From a bacterium (GTDB lineage Bacteria; Electryoneota; RPQS01), in assembly GCA_023382385.1 (NCBI GenBank), contig JAHDVH010000002.1, forward strand, positions 448,219 through 512,218: a DNA stretch of 64,000 nt. The letters are read 5' to 3'. A program made the translations under genes and the position numbers. This document shows, one piece after another, positions 52,719 through 61,170 of the stretch; the first letter of the stretch is position 1, and the number at the start of each line of letters is the position of its first letter. A model generated the notes under the pieces. It was not told where the DNA came from. It searched no databases and saw only the letters and a program-made list of their open reading frames with translations.

Positions 52719-54020
52719 TTAATCTGTGCTGCACATGCTCGTTTGTCCCGGACACATGTAGCGCGTTGGATTATAGGATGAGTTTTCGTCTTCAAGATTC
52801 AGCCAGCGATCTCCGAGGTCACCGATGCGGCCGTCGCCATCGTAGTCCTCGTCGTGCGCTTCGGCCCAGTCTTCCGTGCCGGAGTCCGTCGGCCCCAGAC
52901 CGGACGGCGTTGAGTTGCTCGCATCACACGTTGTGATCAAGGTGAAGCCACAGTCTCCGCGCGAGTTGCATTGGCCGGCCAGCGCAGTTTGTGCGCTTCC
53001 CGCTTTACAAATGTCGAGGAACACGATCACTTTCACGCAGGGCGGAAAACGCGACAGCCACGTATTCAATTCGGAATACTTGAACCAGCCCCAGCCCGTC
53101 TTGCCCGGTTCATAAATGGTAACCGTCCCGCTGTCGCCGTGTGCGCAGATATATAAGAAGAACTCGTGGCAACCTGGATCGCCATCGCACGGACATTCAA
53201 ACTGAGTGGCGAAGTTCTCTATCGTTCTCCGTAACTGACCTGCCAGATCCCCGTTGGTCGCGAAGTATCCCGGAAGCGTGTTCTTGGCGTATTGGCTGAT
53301 GCGCGTGACCGCAAAGCCGTTGTCCGTCAGGAAAGTGTTTACCAGATTGGCGTTGTCCGCCATCGCACCAGCGGAGAAGCCCTCCTTGCCCCACATGTCG
53401 CTCCATTCGCCGCCGTCAAACACAAACCCGATCTTCTTGCACGGCGCGTCCAGTCGTCCCGAAGGTTCGACGCGCTCTTGCCGGATCGGCCCGCCTAACG
53501 TATCCGCAGGCTTCCCGGGTGTCTCCATGTCATGCAGACTGCCGCCGCCTGTTCCGAAGCGAAAACTCACGCCCTCCAGCGTCTCTTCAGCAGTCTGCGC
53601 AAACGGACTCTCTGCCCCCGAAGGCAAATCCACAAACATCGGCCAGCGCGCGTCAACATGTCCCACGCTGCCTGACTCCGTCGCCACCCACGCGTAACGC
53701 ACCGGATGCGACCAACTCATCAGTCGCTGATCATTGATAAAGAATCCGTACATCGCGCCGCTGTGATTCGGCAGCGTCAGCACCGCCGCCGTGTCATTCA
53801 ACGTGTCCGGCACGAACTCCCGCAATACCGTCCCGCTCGGCAGCGGCCCGACCACAAACACCTCGGCACTTGCATCAATCTGCAGACTGTCCAACAGAAT
53901 CTCTGCGGCCCTCCGCACTTCGGTGGGCAGGCCACCTGATCCGCTGCTCTTGTCATCTTCGCACGACAGCACCAGCAATATGCCTGCTAATCCCAGGACT
54001 CCCCACAGAATCTTTCCCAT
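52719..54020 (-). CDS. Lipoprotein with caspase-like (clan CD) peptidase domain
   Basis: 433 residues from the ATG at 54020 (GGAGG 5 bases upstream), with a lipoprotein signal (ILLVLSC, Cys about 20). The C-terminal part shows the two catalytic segments of clan CD peptidases: FFLYICAHGDSG (His about 294) and VKVIVFLDICKAG (Cys about 338). This is the His-Gly / Asp-X-Cys-X-Ala-Gly pattern of C13/C14 enzymes. A further hallmark is the preceding NLVNTFLTDNGFAVTRIS helix. An Asp-rich stretch (DYDGDGRIGDLGD, about 392-404) looks like a Ca-binding loop. Substrate and targets are unknown; cysteines in the last 20 residues may form disulphides. Confidence 0.8.
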   Translation of the reverse strand: MGKILWGVLGLAGILLVLSCEDDKSSGSGGLPTEVRRAAEILLDSLQIDASAEVFVVGPLPSGTVLREFVPDTLNDTAAVLTLPNHSGAMYGFFINDQRLMSWSHPVRYAWVATESGSVGHVDARWPMFVDLPSGAESPFAQTAEETLEGVSFRFGTGGGSLHDMETPGKPADTLGGPIRQERVEPSGRLDAPCKKIGFVFDGGEWSDMWGKEGFSAGAMADNANLVNTFLTDNGFAVTRISQYAKNTLPGYFATNGDLAGQLRRTIENFATQFECPCDGDPGCHEFFLYICAHGDSGTVTIYEPGKTGWGWFKYSELNTWLSRFPPCVKVIVFLDICKAGSAQTALAGQCNSRGDCGFTLITTCDASNSTPSGLGPTDSGTEDWAEAHDEDYDGDGRIGDLGDRWLNLEDENSSYNPTRYMCPGQTSMCSTD

Positions 54021-54045
54021 GATTCCTCCCCTGATTTGCGTAGAA

Positions 54046-54822
54046 CTATTGAACAATCACAACATGAAATCTGTTCCGGAAGCGCACGGCCCCGTCCGCT
54101 CCGATGAACGGCGCACTGGCCTGCCGCATCGTTTCGCGCACCAGCTCTTCGCCCAGCACGCTGACGGAATAGCGCGTCGCACCCGTTCCCGCCTGCGTCC
54201 CCCAGAATACATCGAAACTCTCAAACTCCCGTGTCAAGTCAATATCGTCCGACTCGACCACCCGCAATCCTGCACGTGCAATCACTTCGTAGAGTTTTTC
54301 CGGAGGCGACAGCGAAAACGGCCCTTCGACTTGCGGCGGGTCCTTGAACAGCTTACGCACTGCCGCGCCCACTGTTGCGAATTCGGAATGTTCCGCCGCT
54401 CCAAAACAAACAACACCTGTCTTCGCGCCCGGCTTTGCCACCCGCGCAAATTCGCGCAGAGCGTTTTCCGGCGTCTCGGTGAATTGCAGCGAGTTAACTG
54501 CAATGACTGCGTCAAAGGTGTTGTCCCCAAACGGCAGATTCTCAGAGTCGGCCACAACAAACTCGCCCTGTGGCACTCGCTCTTTGCACAGCTCCAGCAT
54601 TTCACGGGCGACATCTGTTCCCGTCACACGCGCACCGCGTTGTGCGGCAAGTTCAAGCGCTCCCCCCGAACCGCAGCCCGCATCGAGCAAATGCACCGCG
54701 TGTCCGTTCAGCACTCGCTCAAGCACCCACTCCGCCAGCGGCAGGCTGTACGCTTCGTGCTTCTCCCGCCACAGCCGCGCACTCGGCCCCCAGAAACTCG
54801 CCTGTCGTTCGCCTGAACCCAT
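54046..54822 (-). CDS. SAM-dependent methyltransferase (UbiE/Methyltransf_11 type)
   Basis: 258 residues with motif I LLDAGCGSGGALELA, TGTDVAREMLELC (post I), NLPFGDNTFDAVIAVNSL (motif II) and VAKPGAKTGVV (motif III). The ATG overlaps the stop of the META lipoprotein gene. The substrate is unknown; its size and motifs resemble quinone or small-molecule methyltransferases. Confidence 0.9.
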   Translation of the reverse strand: MGSGERQASFWGPSARLWREKHEAYSLPLAEWVLERVLNGHAVHLLDAGCGSGGALELAAQRGARVTGTDVAREMLELCKERVPQGEFVVADSENLPFGDNTFDAVIAVNSLQFTETPENALREFARVAKPGAKTGVVCFGAAEHSEFATVGAAVRKLFKDPPQVEGPFSLSPPEKLYEVIARAGLRVVESDDIDLTREFESFDVFWGTQAGTGATRYSVSVLGEELVRETMRQASAPFIGADGAVRFRNRFHVVIVQ

Positions 54823-55652
54823 TATTTCGGATTCACCGCTTCAAACTTCATCACACGCTTGCCGTCCCGTGTCAGCCACATCCCGTTGTCACCTTCGAAT
54901 TTGTAGCCGTTCACCACCGCAAGCTCCCGCAAAAACGGTTCTTCTATCTTCATCGCTTCCGGGCACATCATCTTGGTCGAAGCGAATCCACTAAAGGACA
55001 CTTTCTCGCCCTCAATTGTATACTTGCAGCCAAAACGGTTGCAGCCTCCGCTGCCCGTCATCTTGTCCGAACGCGCCGCCAATGTGATATACGGTTCAGT
55101 CCTGAATTCGTCCGTCACCGTAATACTCTCGCCGTTCATCTGCACGAGCTTCCAACGCTTATTGATGAGCGTCGGTTCCGCGCGCTTCTGCGGTTTCACT
55201 TGCGCCGCAGTATCCGTCGGCAACGTTGGCCGTTCGGCCACCGGTGCGGGAACCGCCGTCGTGGTATCCGGCACAGCCTCCTCGGGCTTCTTCAAACAGC
55301 TTGTGTCCGGACGCATGTTCAGAATCTCTTCTATCACCACACCCGCGTGCACGCGTCCGTCCGTCGTGTCGTTTTCCATCCGGCCGCGAAATTCCACATA
55401 GGTCGGCGCGCCGTTCAGCCGCATACTGACGTAAGCCCGCTCCACCTCCAGCCAATCCCCCTTGAACTTCACGACATACTGCTCGTTCGTCGCGCAGTCC
55501 ACCAGCGACGCCGCATCCGCCATGTAACGAAGCATCCCGCTCATCGGCACCGCTTCCGCCTGATGCTGCTTCTTCAGCTCCCGCGCTTCGCGCGCCTTCT
55601 GACAACCGAAGAACAGAACCGCAAGTGAAAGGAATATGAGAATTGTCTTCAT
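54822..55652 (-). CDS. META-domain lipoprotein
   Basis: 276 residues from the ATG at 55652, with a lipoprotein signal (LAVLFFGC). Residues about 25-125 form a first beta module; after a Pro/Thr linker comes a META/HslJ domain (INKRWKLVQMNGESITVTDE, MTGSGGCNRFGCKYTIEGE, then FASTKMMCPEAM). META proteins are linked with stress and novobiocin resistance in E. coli (HslJ); the exact role is unknown. The extended frame beyond 55652 overlaps the HNH gene and is not used. Confidence 0.85.
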   Translation of the reverse strand: MKTILIFLSLAVLFFGCQKAREARELKKQHQAEAVPMSGMLRYMADAASLVDCATNEQYVVKFKGDWLEVERAYVSMRLNGAPTYVEFRGRMENDTTDGRVHAGVVIEEILNMRPDTSCLKKPEEAVPDTTTAVPAPVAERPTLPTDTAAQVKPQKRAEPTLINKRWKLVQMNGESITVTDEFRTEPYITLAARSDKMTGSGGCNRFGCKYTIEGEKVSFSGFASTKMMCPEAMKIEEPFLRELAVVNGYKFEGDNGMWLTRDGKRVMKFEAVNPK

Positions 55653-55713
55653 AGTATGGAGCGAAAGGCCTTCCGCCCGAGCTGTGTTTTGGTGCTGCGG
55701 TTCCCCGCTGGCT

Positions 55714-56775
55714 TCAGGAATTCCTGCGGCGCGCATCTTCAACAATCTTGCGCAACTCCTCAACGGTCAGCATTTCACGTCCTCGATGTATCATACGGTG
55801 GCAGTTGGAACATAATAGAGCAATATAGTCCTTTACTGAGGCCTCGTCACTCAGATCTATTTCCCTTGCGCCGTTTGAGAGCGGGTCGATATGGTGTGCT
55901 TCGATGAAGTCTCTGCCTAGTTCACCGTAGGCTTCTTCAAAGGACATTTTGCAAGCTTGACATCGAAGTTTGCCAGCACTATCTCGTAGTGCGATCTCAA
56001 TCGCTAAACGCCGTATTCTTGAATCTCGTTCGCGCCGATCTACCTCTATTCTTTGTATAGCACCCTCGCAACATGCTCCAAATGATCCTTCTGCATGTAA
56101 TTCTTGCTCTGCTATTTGTTCAATTGGAGCTTGCGTCACAACCGCTGTCGAGTCGGGAGCCTCGTCTGCGATCTTCTTAACGCGTGTGCGCGCCACTGAA
56201 ATTGACCAGAAATGTTCAGCCAAGGCCTCGGGCGACGCAAACTCCTTGAACCTGGACGAATGCTTCCAGTTCTTTGACTTATCGTACTTCCGAAGCTTCT
56301 TCGCTGGATCATATCGCTTATCTTGATAGCCTAACATCTCCCTCAATTCACTCCACTTGAGGTCGACGAAACTTGACTCAACAAGAACAATGTTGGGGTA
56401 TTCATCTGTTTTCCATAGCTTCATCGAAAGACTTTTCGACTCTAAGCACGGACTTAATATCCTGCAGCACCATGGTACTTCAGCTACTGCCTCAATACCA
56501 TTCTCTATCTTCATGTTTCGTATCAAGAACAGGTAATCGCCTGGGTCTGCCTTCGCGATTTCTCCCCCTTGGTCCATCGTTGATCCCCAGATCTGAAAGG
56601 AGTCAACAGAAAAGTCTTTCAATGCAGACTCAATACGGATCAGCATACCAGCCGACACTTGGTCCGCTATGTCCGCCATTGTAAACTGACGGAAACTATC
56701 GTTCCTGCCATTTGTAATCGAGCAAGCGACATTCCATTGCCCCTTTTTGCCGATGGACTGATAAAATATGGACAT
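55714..56775 (-). CDS. HNH endonuclease with N-terminal protein domain of unknown type
   Basis: 353 residues. Residues about 275-335 are an HNH nuclease with zinc ribbon: CQAC, EAHHIDPLSNG (catalytic HH) and LLCSNCHRMIHRG. The N-terminal about 200 residues (SFVDLKWSELREMLGYQDKR) look like a DNA- or ligand-binding part I cannot name. The gene is AT-richer than both neighbours and begins 10 bases after the glmL stop. A restriction or defence nuclease, or a homing-type element, is likely. No methyltransferase partner is adjacent. Confidence 0.85.
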   Translation of the reverse strand: MSIFYQSIGKKGQWNVACSITNGRNDSFRQFTMADIADQVSAGMLIRIESALKDFSVDSFQIWGSTMDQGGEIAKADPGDYLFLIRNMKIENGIEAVAEVPWCCRILSPCLESKSLSMKLWKTDEYPNIVLVESSFVDLKWSELREMLGYQDKRYDPAKKLRKYDKSKNWKHSSRFKEFASPEALAEHFWSISVARTRVKKIADEAPDSTAVVTQAPIEQIAEQELHAEGSFGACCEGAIQRIEVDRRERDSRIRRLAIEIALRDSAGKLRCQACKMSFEEAYGELGRDFIEAHHIDPLSNGAREIDLSDEASVKDYIALLCSNCHRMIHRGREMLTVEELRKIVEDARRRNS

Positions 56776-56785
56776 TTGATCCCCC

Positions 56786-58651
56786 CTACTTCCTCACCGT
56801 CGCCACACCGTGGTCGTCCGCACCTTCCAGAATGAAGTCCTGAATCTTCGTCCACTTCTGAATCTTCGCCACGCGATTCTCCGTCTGCGGCGACAATTCA
56901 AGCGGACGCCCGCGCGTGTCGATAATCAATCCGACAACCCCGCCCTGCAGCGTCGCTTCGATTTCCTTGCCCGCGCCCGCGCCGACGTCAAAACCTTTTT
57001 CAGGTTTGATTTTCGCCTTGATTTCCTGTCCCGGTCCAAGCGGATAGAGATTCAATTCACCGAACGGCACGCTTTCATTAAACGTCTGTCCGTTCGGCAG
57101 CGTCCCCGTCACCGTCACACACGGCCGGCCTTCCTTGCCCTTGCCCACCGGACACACGCACGTCCCCAGCCGCACCAGACAGTCCTTCTCGAACACCTGA
57201 ATCGCGGCCTCTTCGTGCACGCTCGCCAGCACACCCAGATGCGGCATCATGAAAATCGAGTCCACCGCAAGCTCCGTCACACCCTCCGGCTGAAATGCGT
57301 CAATCATCATATGCGCGGCCTGACTGCGGCGCGGCGCGTGCGACAGCACTCCGCCCGACCCCACGATGATATTCAAATCCATCATGTTCACTACCGTCTC
57401 GCCCGAACCGGTCTGGTCGAAGGTGTCGGAAATCGTCCGCTCCTGCTGAATACCCTTGAGTGATGTCGCGAAATTCTTATGCTGAACAAACGCCAGCCGC
57501 AATGCTTCTCTGGCGATGGCCTGCTCGATCTGCAGCTCCTGCTTCGTCTGCGGAATTGTCGTCGGTCGAATCATCTTGTTCGCGATACGGTTGCGCAGCT
57601 CCCGCTCGTCAATCTCAAACGGCACCCAGCGTAGGATATTCTCGATTCCCGCTTCGGCCAGCACGTTCATCACCGAATAGCTCATACCCAGATTCGCCGA
57701 CACCGTGCGGTTGAACACCGTCTCGCGCGTCTCCGTTCCCGGCACTCGGAAAATCGAAAACACGTCCGTCGTCGCGCCGCCGATGTCCACACCGACCAGC
57801 GTGATGTCCCGCGCCTTCGCCACCCGCTGCATAATATCTCCCACCGCGCCCGGCGTCGGCATGATCGGAGCATCCGTCCACGCCATCAGCTTGCGATAGC
57901 CCGGCGCCTGCGCCATCACGTGCTCCATGAACAGGTCGTGAATCGCATCACGTGCCGGACCGAGATTCTCACGCTCGAGCACCGGACGCAGATTGTCCAC
58001 GATCAGCAAATCCACCTCTTCGCCGAGCACGCGCTTGATTTCGTCGCGCGCCTCTTTGTTGCCCGCATAAATCACCGGCAGCTTATACGACGAACCCAAA
58101 CGCGGACGCGGTCGCGCGGCTTTCAGGAGTTCCGCAAGTTCAATCACGTGCTTCGTCGTCCCGCCGTCAATTCCACCCGAGAGCAGAATCATGTCCGGAC
58201 GCAGTTTGCGAATCCGCTCAATCTTCTGATGCGGCAGCCGTCCGTCGTTCGAGGCCATCGTGTCCATCACAATCGCTCCCGCGCCAAGCGCCGCGCGCTC
58301 CGCCGATTCGGCGGTCATCGCCTTCACCACACCCGACACCATCATCTGCAATCCGCCGCCTGCCGACGACGTCGAGATATACGTGTCGCAGCCGCGGTCG
58401 CCCGTTTTGGTTTTGATGATGCCGTCTTTCTCGGTGAATTCGCGCCCCATGATTTCACCGATTTCCGATATTGCGTTGAGCACGCCCTTCGTCACGTCCT
58501 CAAACGGCGCTTCTACGGTCGTCGGCGCCTCGCCGCGACACACCAGCCGGTACTCATCTCCCTGCTTCTCAATCAAAATGGCTTTCGTCGTCGTCGAACC
58601 GCAGTCCGTCGCCAGAATCGTCGTAATCTCGGAAGGTTTCTTTGTGCTCAT
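56786..58651 (-). CDS. GlmL/MutL-family ATPase (methylaspartate mutase accessory protein)
   Basis: 621 residues of the ASKHA fold: TTILATDCGSTTTKAILIEK, then SSAGGGLQMMVSGV, VGVDIGGATTDVFSIF and LIVDNLRPVLERENLGPA. This is the GlmL/MutL family found with B12-dependent glutamate or ornithine mutases (GlmS/GlmE, OraS/OraE), where it is thought to reactivate the enzyme. No mutase subunit lies in the window; the neighbours are a ferredoxin and P450 on one side and an HNH gene on the other. Confidence 0.9.
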   Translation of the reverse strand: MSTKKPSEITTILATDCGSTTTKAILIEKQGDEYRLVCRGEAPTTVEAPFEDVTKGVLNAISEIGEIMGREFTEKDGIIKTKTGDRGCDTYISTSSAGGGLQMMVSGVVKAMTAESAERAALGAGAIVMDTMASNDGRLPHQKIERIRKLRPDMILLSGGIDGGTTKHVIELAELLKAARPRPRLGSSYKLPVIYAGNKEARDEIKRVLGEEVDLLIVDNLRPVLERENLGPARDAIHDLFMEHVMAQAPGYRKLMAWTDAPIMPTPGAVGDIMQRVAKARDITLVGVDIGGATTDVFSIFRVPGTETRETVFNRTVSANLGMSYSVMNVLAEAGIENILRWVPFEIDERELRNRIANKMIRPTTIPQTKQELQIEQAIAREALRLAFVQHKNFATSLKGIQQERTISDTFDQTGSGETVVNMMDLNIIVGSGGVLSHAPRRSQAAHMMIDAFQPEGVTELAVDSIFMMPHLGVLASVHEEAAIQVFEKDCLVRLGTCVCPVGKGKEGRPCVTVTGTLPNGQTFNESVPFGELNLYPLGPGQEIKAKIKPEKGFDVGAGAGKEIEATLQGGVVGLIIDTRGRPLELSPQTENRVAKIQKWTKIQDFILEGADDHGVATVRK

Positions 58652-58698
58652 TACTCAATCAGTTTATGGTGAAAATGAAAAATCCAAACAGTAAGTCC

Positions 58699-58926
58699 CT
58701 AACTCCTCGGCCACACCCGTTGTCCCGTCTCCTTCTCCTCGACCAGAATCGCCAGCATCGGGCAGGCGTGCGCCGCAGCCAGCACCCCCTCGTCGTCGAG
58801 CGTCTCCGGATCAATCACCTGTGCTTGACGCTCTGGATCCAGCCCGAAAATATCCGGCGCTTCCATCATGCACAGTGTCGAACCCACACAGCGGTTCTTG
58901 TCTATCGTAATCTTGTATTTGGACAT
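58699..58926 (-). CDS. P450-type ferredoxin
   Basis: 75 residues with CVGSTLC (Cys-X5-Cys) and a later ACPMLAI, i.e. three cysteine positions, the pattern of small [3Fe-4S] or [4Fe-4S] ferredoxins that serve P450s. It lies 30 bases downstream of the P450 gene and surely delivers its electrons. Confidence 0.9.
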   Translation of the reverse strand: MSKYKITIDKNRCVGSTLCMMEAPDIFGLDPERQAQVIDPETLDDEGVLAAAHACPMLAILVEEKETGQRVWPRS

Positions 58927-58956
58927 AGTCGGCAGAGATTGAAAAAAAAACTTGGA

Positions 58957-60204
58957 TTATGCGTGGTGCGCCACCGGACACGTTGCCCAGCTGACCGGAA
59001 ACTCGTTTAACGCGCGCGACACAATCGCCGGCTGATATTCCAGCATGTTCGCTTCCAGCGTCGGCAGATCCATTCTTTCCGCCATGATGCGGAACGTCTC
59101 CGCGGCTTCCATGCGCGCCAGCGGCCCGCCGATGCACACGTGAATGCCGTGCGCGAACGCCACATGCGGATTCGGATTGCGCGTGATGTCCAGCTTGTCG
59201 GGATTCGCAAAAATCTCCGGATCGCGGTTCGCTGCCGTTAACGCCAGCAGCAGCCGTTGATCCTTCTTGACCAGCTTGTCGCCCACCATAATATCTTCCT
59301 TCGCCCAGCGCACCGTCGCCTTCACCGACGTGTCGTAGCGCAACAGTTCTTCCACCGCGCTTTCCGCTAAACTCGGGTTCTTCTTCAACAGTTCCCACTG
59401 ATCCGGATTCTGAATAAAGGCCAGCGAACCGTTGTTGATCAGATTCGTCGTCGTCTCGTGTCCGCCGAACACCAGCAGAATCGTCGTGGAAATCACTTCG
59501 TCGCTGCTCAAAATCCCCTGCTTCTCCGCTTCGGTGAGAATGCTGATCATATCCTCTTTGGGATTCTTTCTGCGCTCCTCGACCAGCGGCGACAGGTAGT
59601 TCACGAACGACGTGATCCCCTCGCACGCGATCTCGCGCCGCTTCGGTTCGTCCGCGCGAATGAAGAACAGCAGTCCGATCTGCTCCGACCAATACTTGAT
59701 GTCGTCGCGATCCTTGTCCGCTTCGGGAATCCCCAGCATATTCAAAATCACCGTCAGCGGAATCAGATACGAGAACTCCTTCACCATATCGTACTTCTTG
59801 CCCGCTTCGATCCGGTCGATCACCGAGTGCACGATCTGCTGAATGCGCGGCTTATATTTCTCCAGCGCGAACGGCGTCATGTGCGGATTCAGCAAACGTC
59901 TGATCCGCGTGTGATCCGGCTGATCCTTGAAGATAAACCAGTTGGCCAGCACGTCGAAGATCGGCTTGAAGCGCACTTCGTCGCCCGGCCGCATCTCTTC
60001 GCTCAAGTATTTGATTCGCTGCGATGACCACCCCGCCGGATCGCGCAGCACTTTCACGATATCGTTATACCGCGTGAGCACCCAACCGCCCCACTTCTCG
60101 TTCCAATAGACCGGATCGTGCGCGCGCAGGTGATGGTAATACGTATGCGGATCGTTCATCACGTCCCGCGTCATCATGTCGTTGAAATACTCAGTCGTGT
60201 GCAT
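58957..60204 (-). CDS. Cytochrome P450
   Basis: 415 residues, the normal length of a soluble bacterial P450. The I-helix motif is FGGHETTTNLI, the EXXR motif is in EELLRYD (ELLR), and the haem loop is FAHGIHVCIGGPLARME with the thiolate Cys. The start ATG at 60204 gives MHTTEYFNDMM. It hydroxylates an unknown substrate. The only electron partner seen is the adjacent ferredoxin; a reductase must be elsewhere. Confidence 0.94.
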   Translation of the reverse strand: MHTTEYFNDMMTRDVMNDPHTYYHHLRAHDPVYWNEKWGGWVLTRYNDIVKVLRDPAGWSSQRIKYLSEEMRPGDEVRFKPIFDVLANWFIFKDQPDHTRIRRLLNPHMTPFALEKYKPRIQQIVHSVIDRIEAGKKYDMVKEFSYLIPLTVILNMLGIPEADKDRDDIKYWSEQIGLLFFIRADEPKRREIACEGITSFVNYLSPLVEERRKNPKEDMISILTEAEKQGILSSDEVISTTILLVFGGHETTTNLINNGSLAFIQNPDQWELLKKNPSLAESAVEELLRYDTSVKATVRWAKEDIMVGDKLVKKDQRLLLALTAANRDPEIFANPDKLDITRNPNPHVAFAHGIHVCIGGPLARMEAAETFRIMAERMDLPTLEANMLEYQPAIVSRALNEFPVSWATCPVAHHA

Positions 60205-60278
60205 GCTTAATTATCCAAAATGAAGTAAGAATCAAGAAACTGCGAACGCCGACACCTTGTAACCTGAACTGCTTCTCT

Positions 60279-60385
60279 GTCATCCTGAGCGAAGTGAAGG
60301 ATCGCGCCAACGCAGGCAACCACTTCACGCGCATCCCAACCAACCAATCCAGTCGTCATCCTGAGCGCAGCGAAGGATCTCTCTG
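60279..60385 (+). repeat. Two direct copies of the dispersed repeat
   Basis: 60279-60304 reads TGTCATCCTGAGCGAAG then TGAAGGATCG. 60352-60385 reads GTCGTCATCCTGAGCGCAGC then GAAGGATCTCTCTG. Both face the same way and differ at only a few positions. Confidence 0.8.
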
Positions 60386-60513
60386 CTTCCGTTCTCCCCC
60401 TAAATCTGTCTTCAGATTTGGGGGACCAGGGTGTTTCTGAAATTCTGTCATCCTATGTTGGGATGTATTCAAGGGACGCAACCATCAGAAGCTCACACCA
60501 CCCAACTCAAACA

Positions 60514-60600
60514 GTCGTCATGTTGAACGTAGTGAAACATCTCTCTGGAGAACCCCAGAGAGATTCCTCACCACGCCAAGCCTTCATTCAGAATGACGAC
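60514..60600. repeat. Inverted pair of repeat copies forming a long hairpin
   Basis: GTCGTCATGTTGAACGTAG and onward to CATCTCTCTGG (60514-60548), then AGAACC, then CCAGAGAGATTCCTCACC and onward to GAATGACGAC (60555-60600). The outer 8 and inner 11 bases pair fully. This looks like a REP-like unit in back-to-back form. Confidence 0.75.
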
Positions 60601-61100
60601 AAGATGATTGTTCGCCGAGCCGAGTTAGGTCTGCGCAACTTGGCCGAAATCTAGTTCCGAATCTAGCGCCCGCTTTCGCGGGCAAAGTCCCCCAGGCAAA
60701 TCTCAAGCGCATGCGCGGCGGCAGGTGTCTTCACCTGCCTCGCACTCGTTATGCGCACTCTTGACGGCCCGCTAAGTCTTCGGTGGGCGAGTTTCTTTTC
60801 TTTCTGTTTGGTAATTATCCAAAAAACTCTTACATTGGCGAATCGAGAGTCTATCGTGGCAAAAAGGAGTCGGATAGATTTTATTTCGGTAATATTGGAA
60901 ATGCGCGCTGAATTATAAGTTTATAAATCATAAATATTTAAAACTATCTTGCCGATGTCTTACAGAGATTACTGATTTAATATCTGACTGATCAGAAATA
61001 ATTCGCAGGCCTCCTCGGTTCTTGCAATTCGACATAGATGTTCATAGTAACAACAGTATTTACAAATATTTGCATTTAGATAGATTTTGAGTTACGTCAC

Positions 61101-61129
61101 TTGACAAAGCGTACGTTTGAACCTATATT
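61101..61129 (+). promoter_or_regulatory. Promoter of the DUF5343-like gene
   Basis: TTGACA (61101-61106), 17 bases, TATATT (61124-61129), the best promoter in the window; start near 61136, leader of about 35 bases. Confidence 0.75.
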
Positions 61130-61170
61130 CAGAGAATTTCGGTTGGTCAGATAAAATAAAGGAGAAGGCA

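Larger units (their letters stand above)
60205..61100. other. Gene-free junction region with repeats
   Basis: No supported gene in about 900 bases. 60279-60600 holds the repeat cluster listed separately. 60668-60683 (GCCCGC/GCGGGC) and 60720-60739 (GGCAGGTG/CACCTGCC) are two compact hairpins. From about 60800 on the DNA becomes strongly AT-rich with no ORF up to the promoter at 61101. Confidence 0.6.

Noticed and set aside
58811-59692. 293-codon frame on the minus strand
   Set aside because: Out-of-frame shadow of the P450 and ferredoxin genes, rich in Gly/Arg/Asp by composition.
60208-60235. TTGATT-16-TAATTA promoter for the P450
   Set aside because: The -10 would end only 3 bases before the ATG at 60204, so transcription would start inside the start codon; probably chance in AT-rich DNA.
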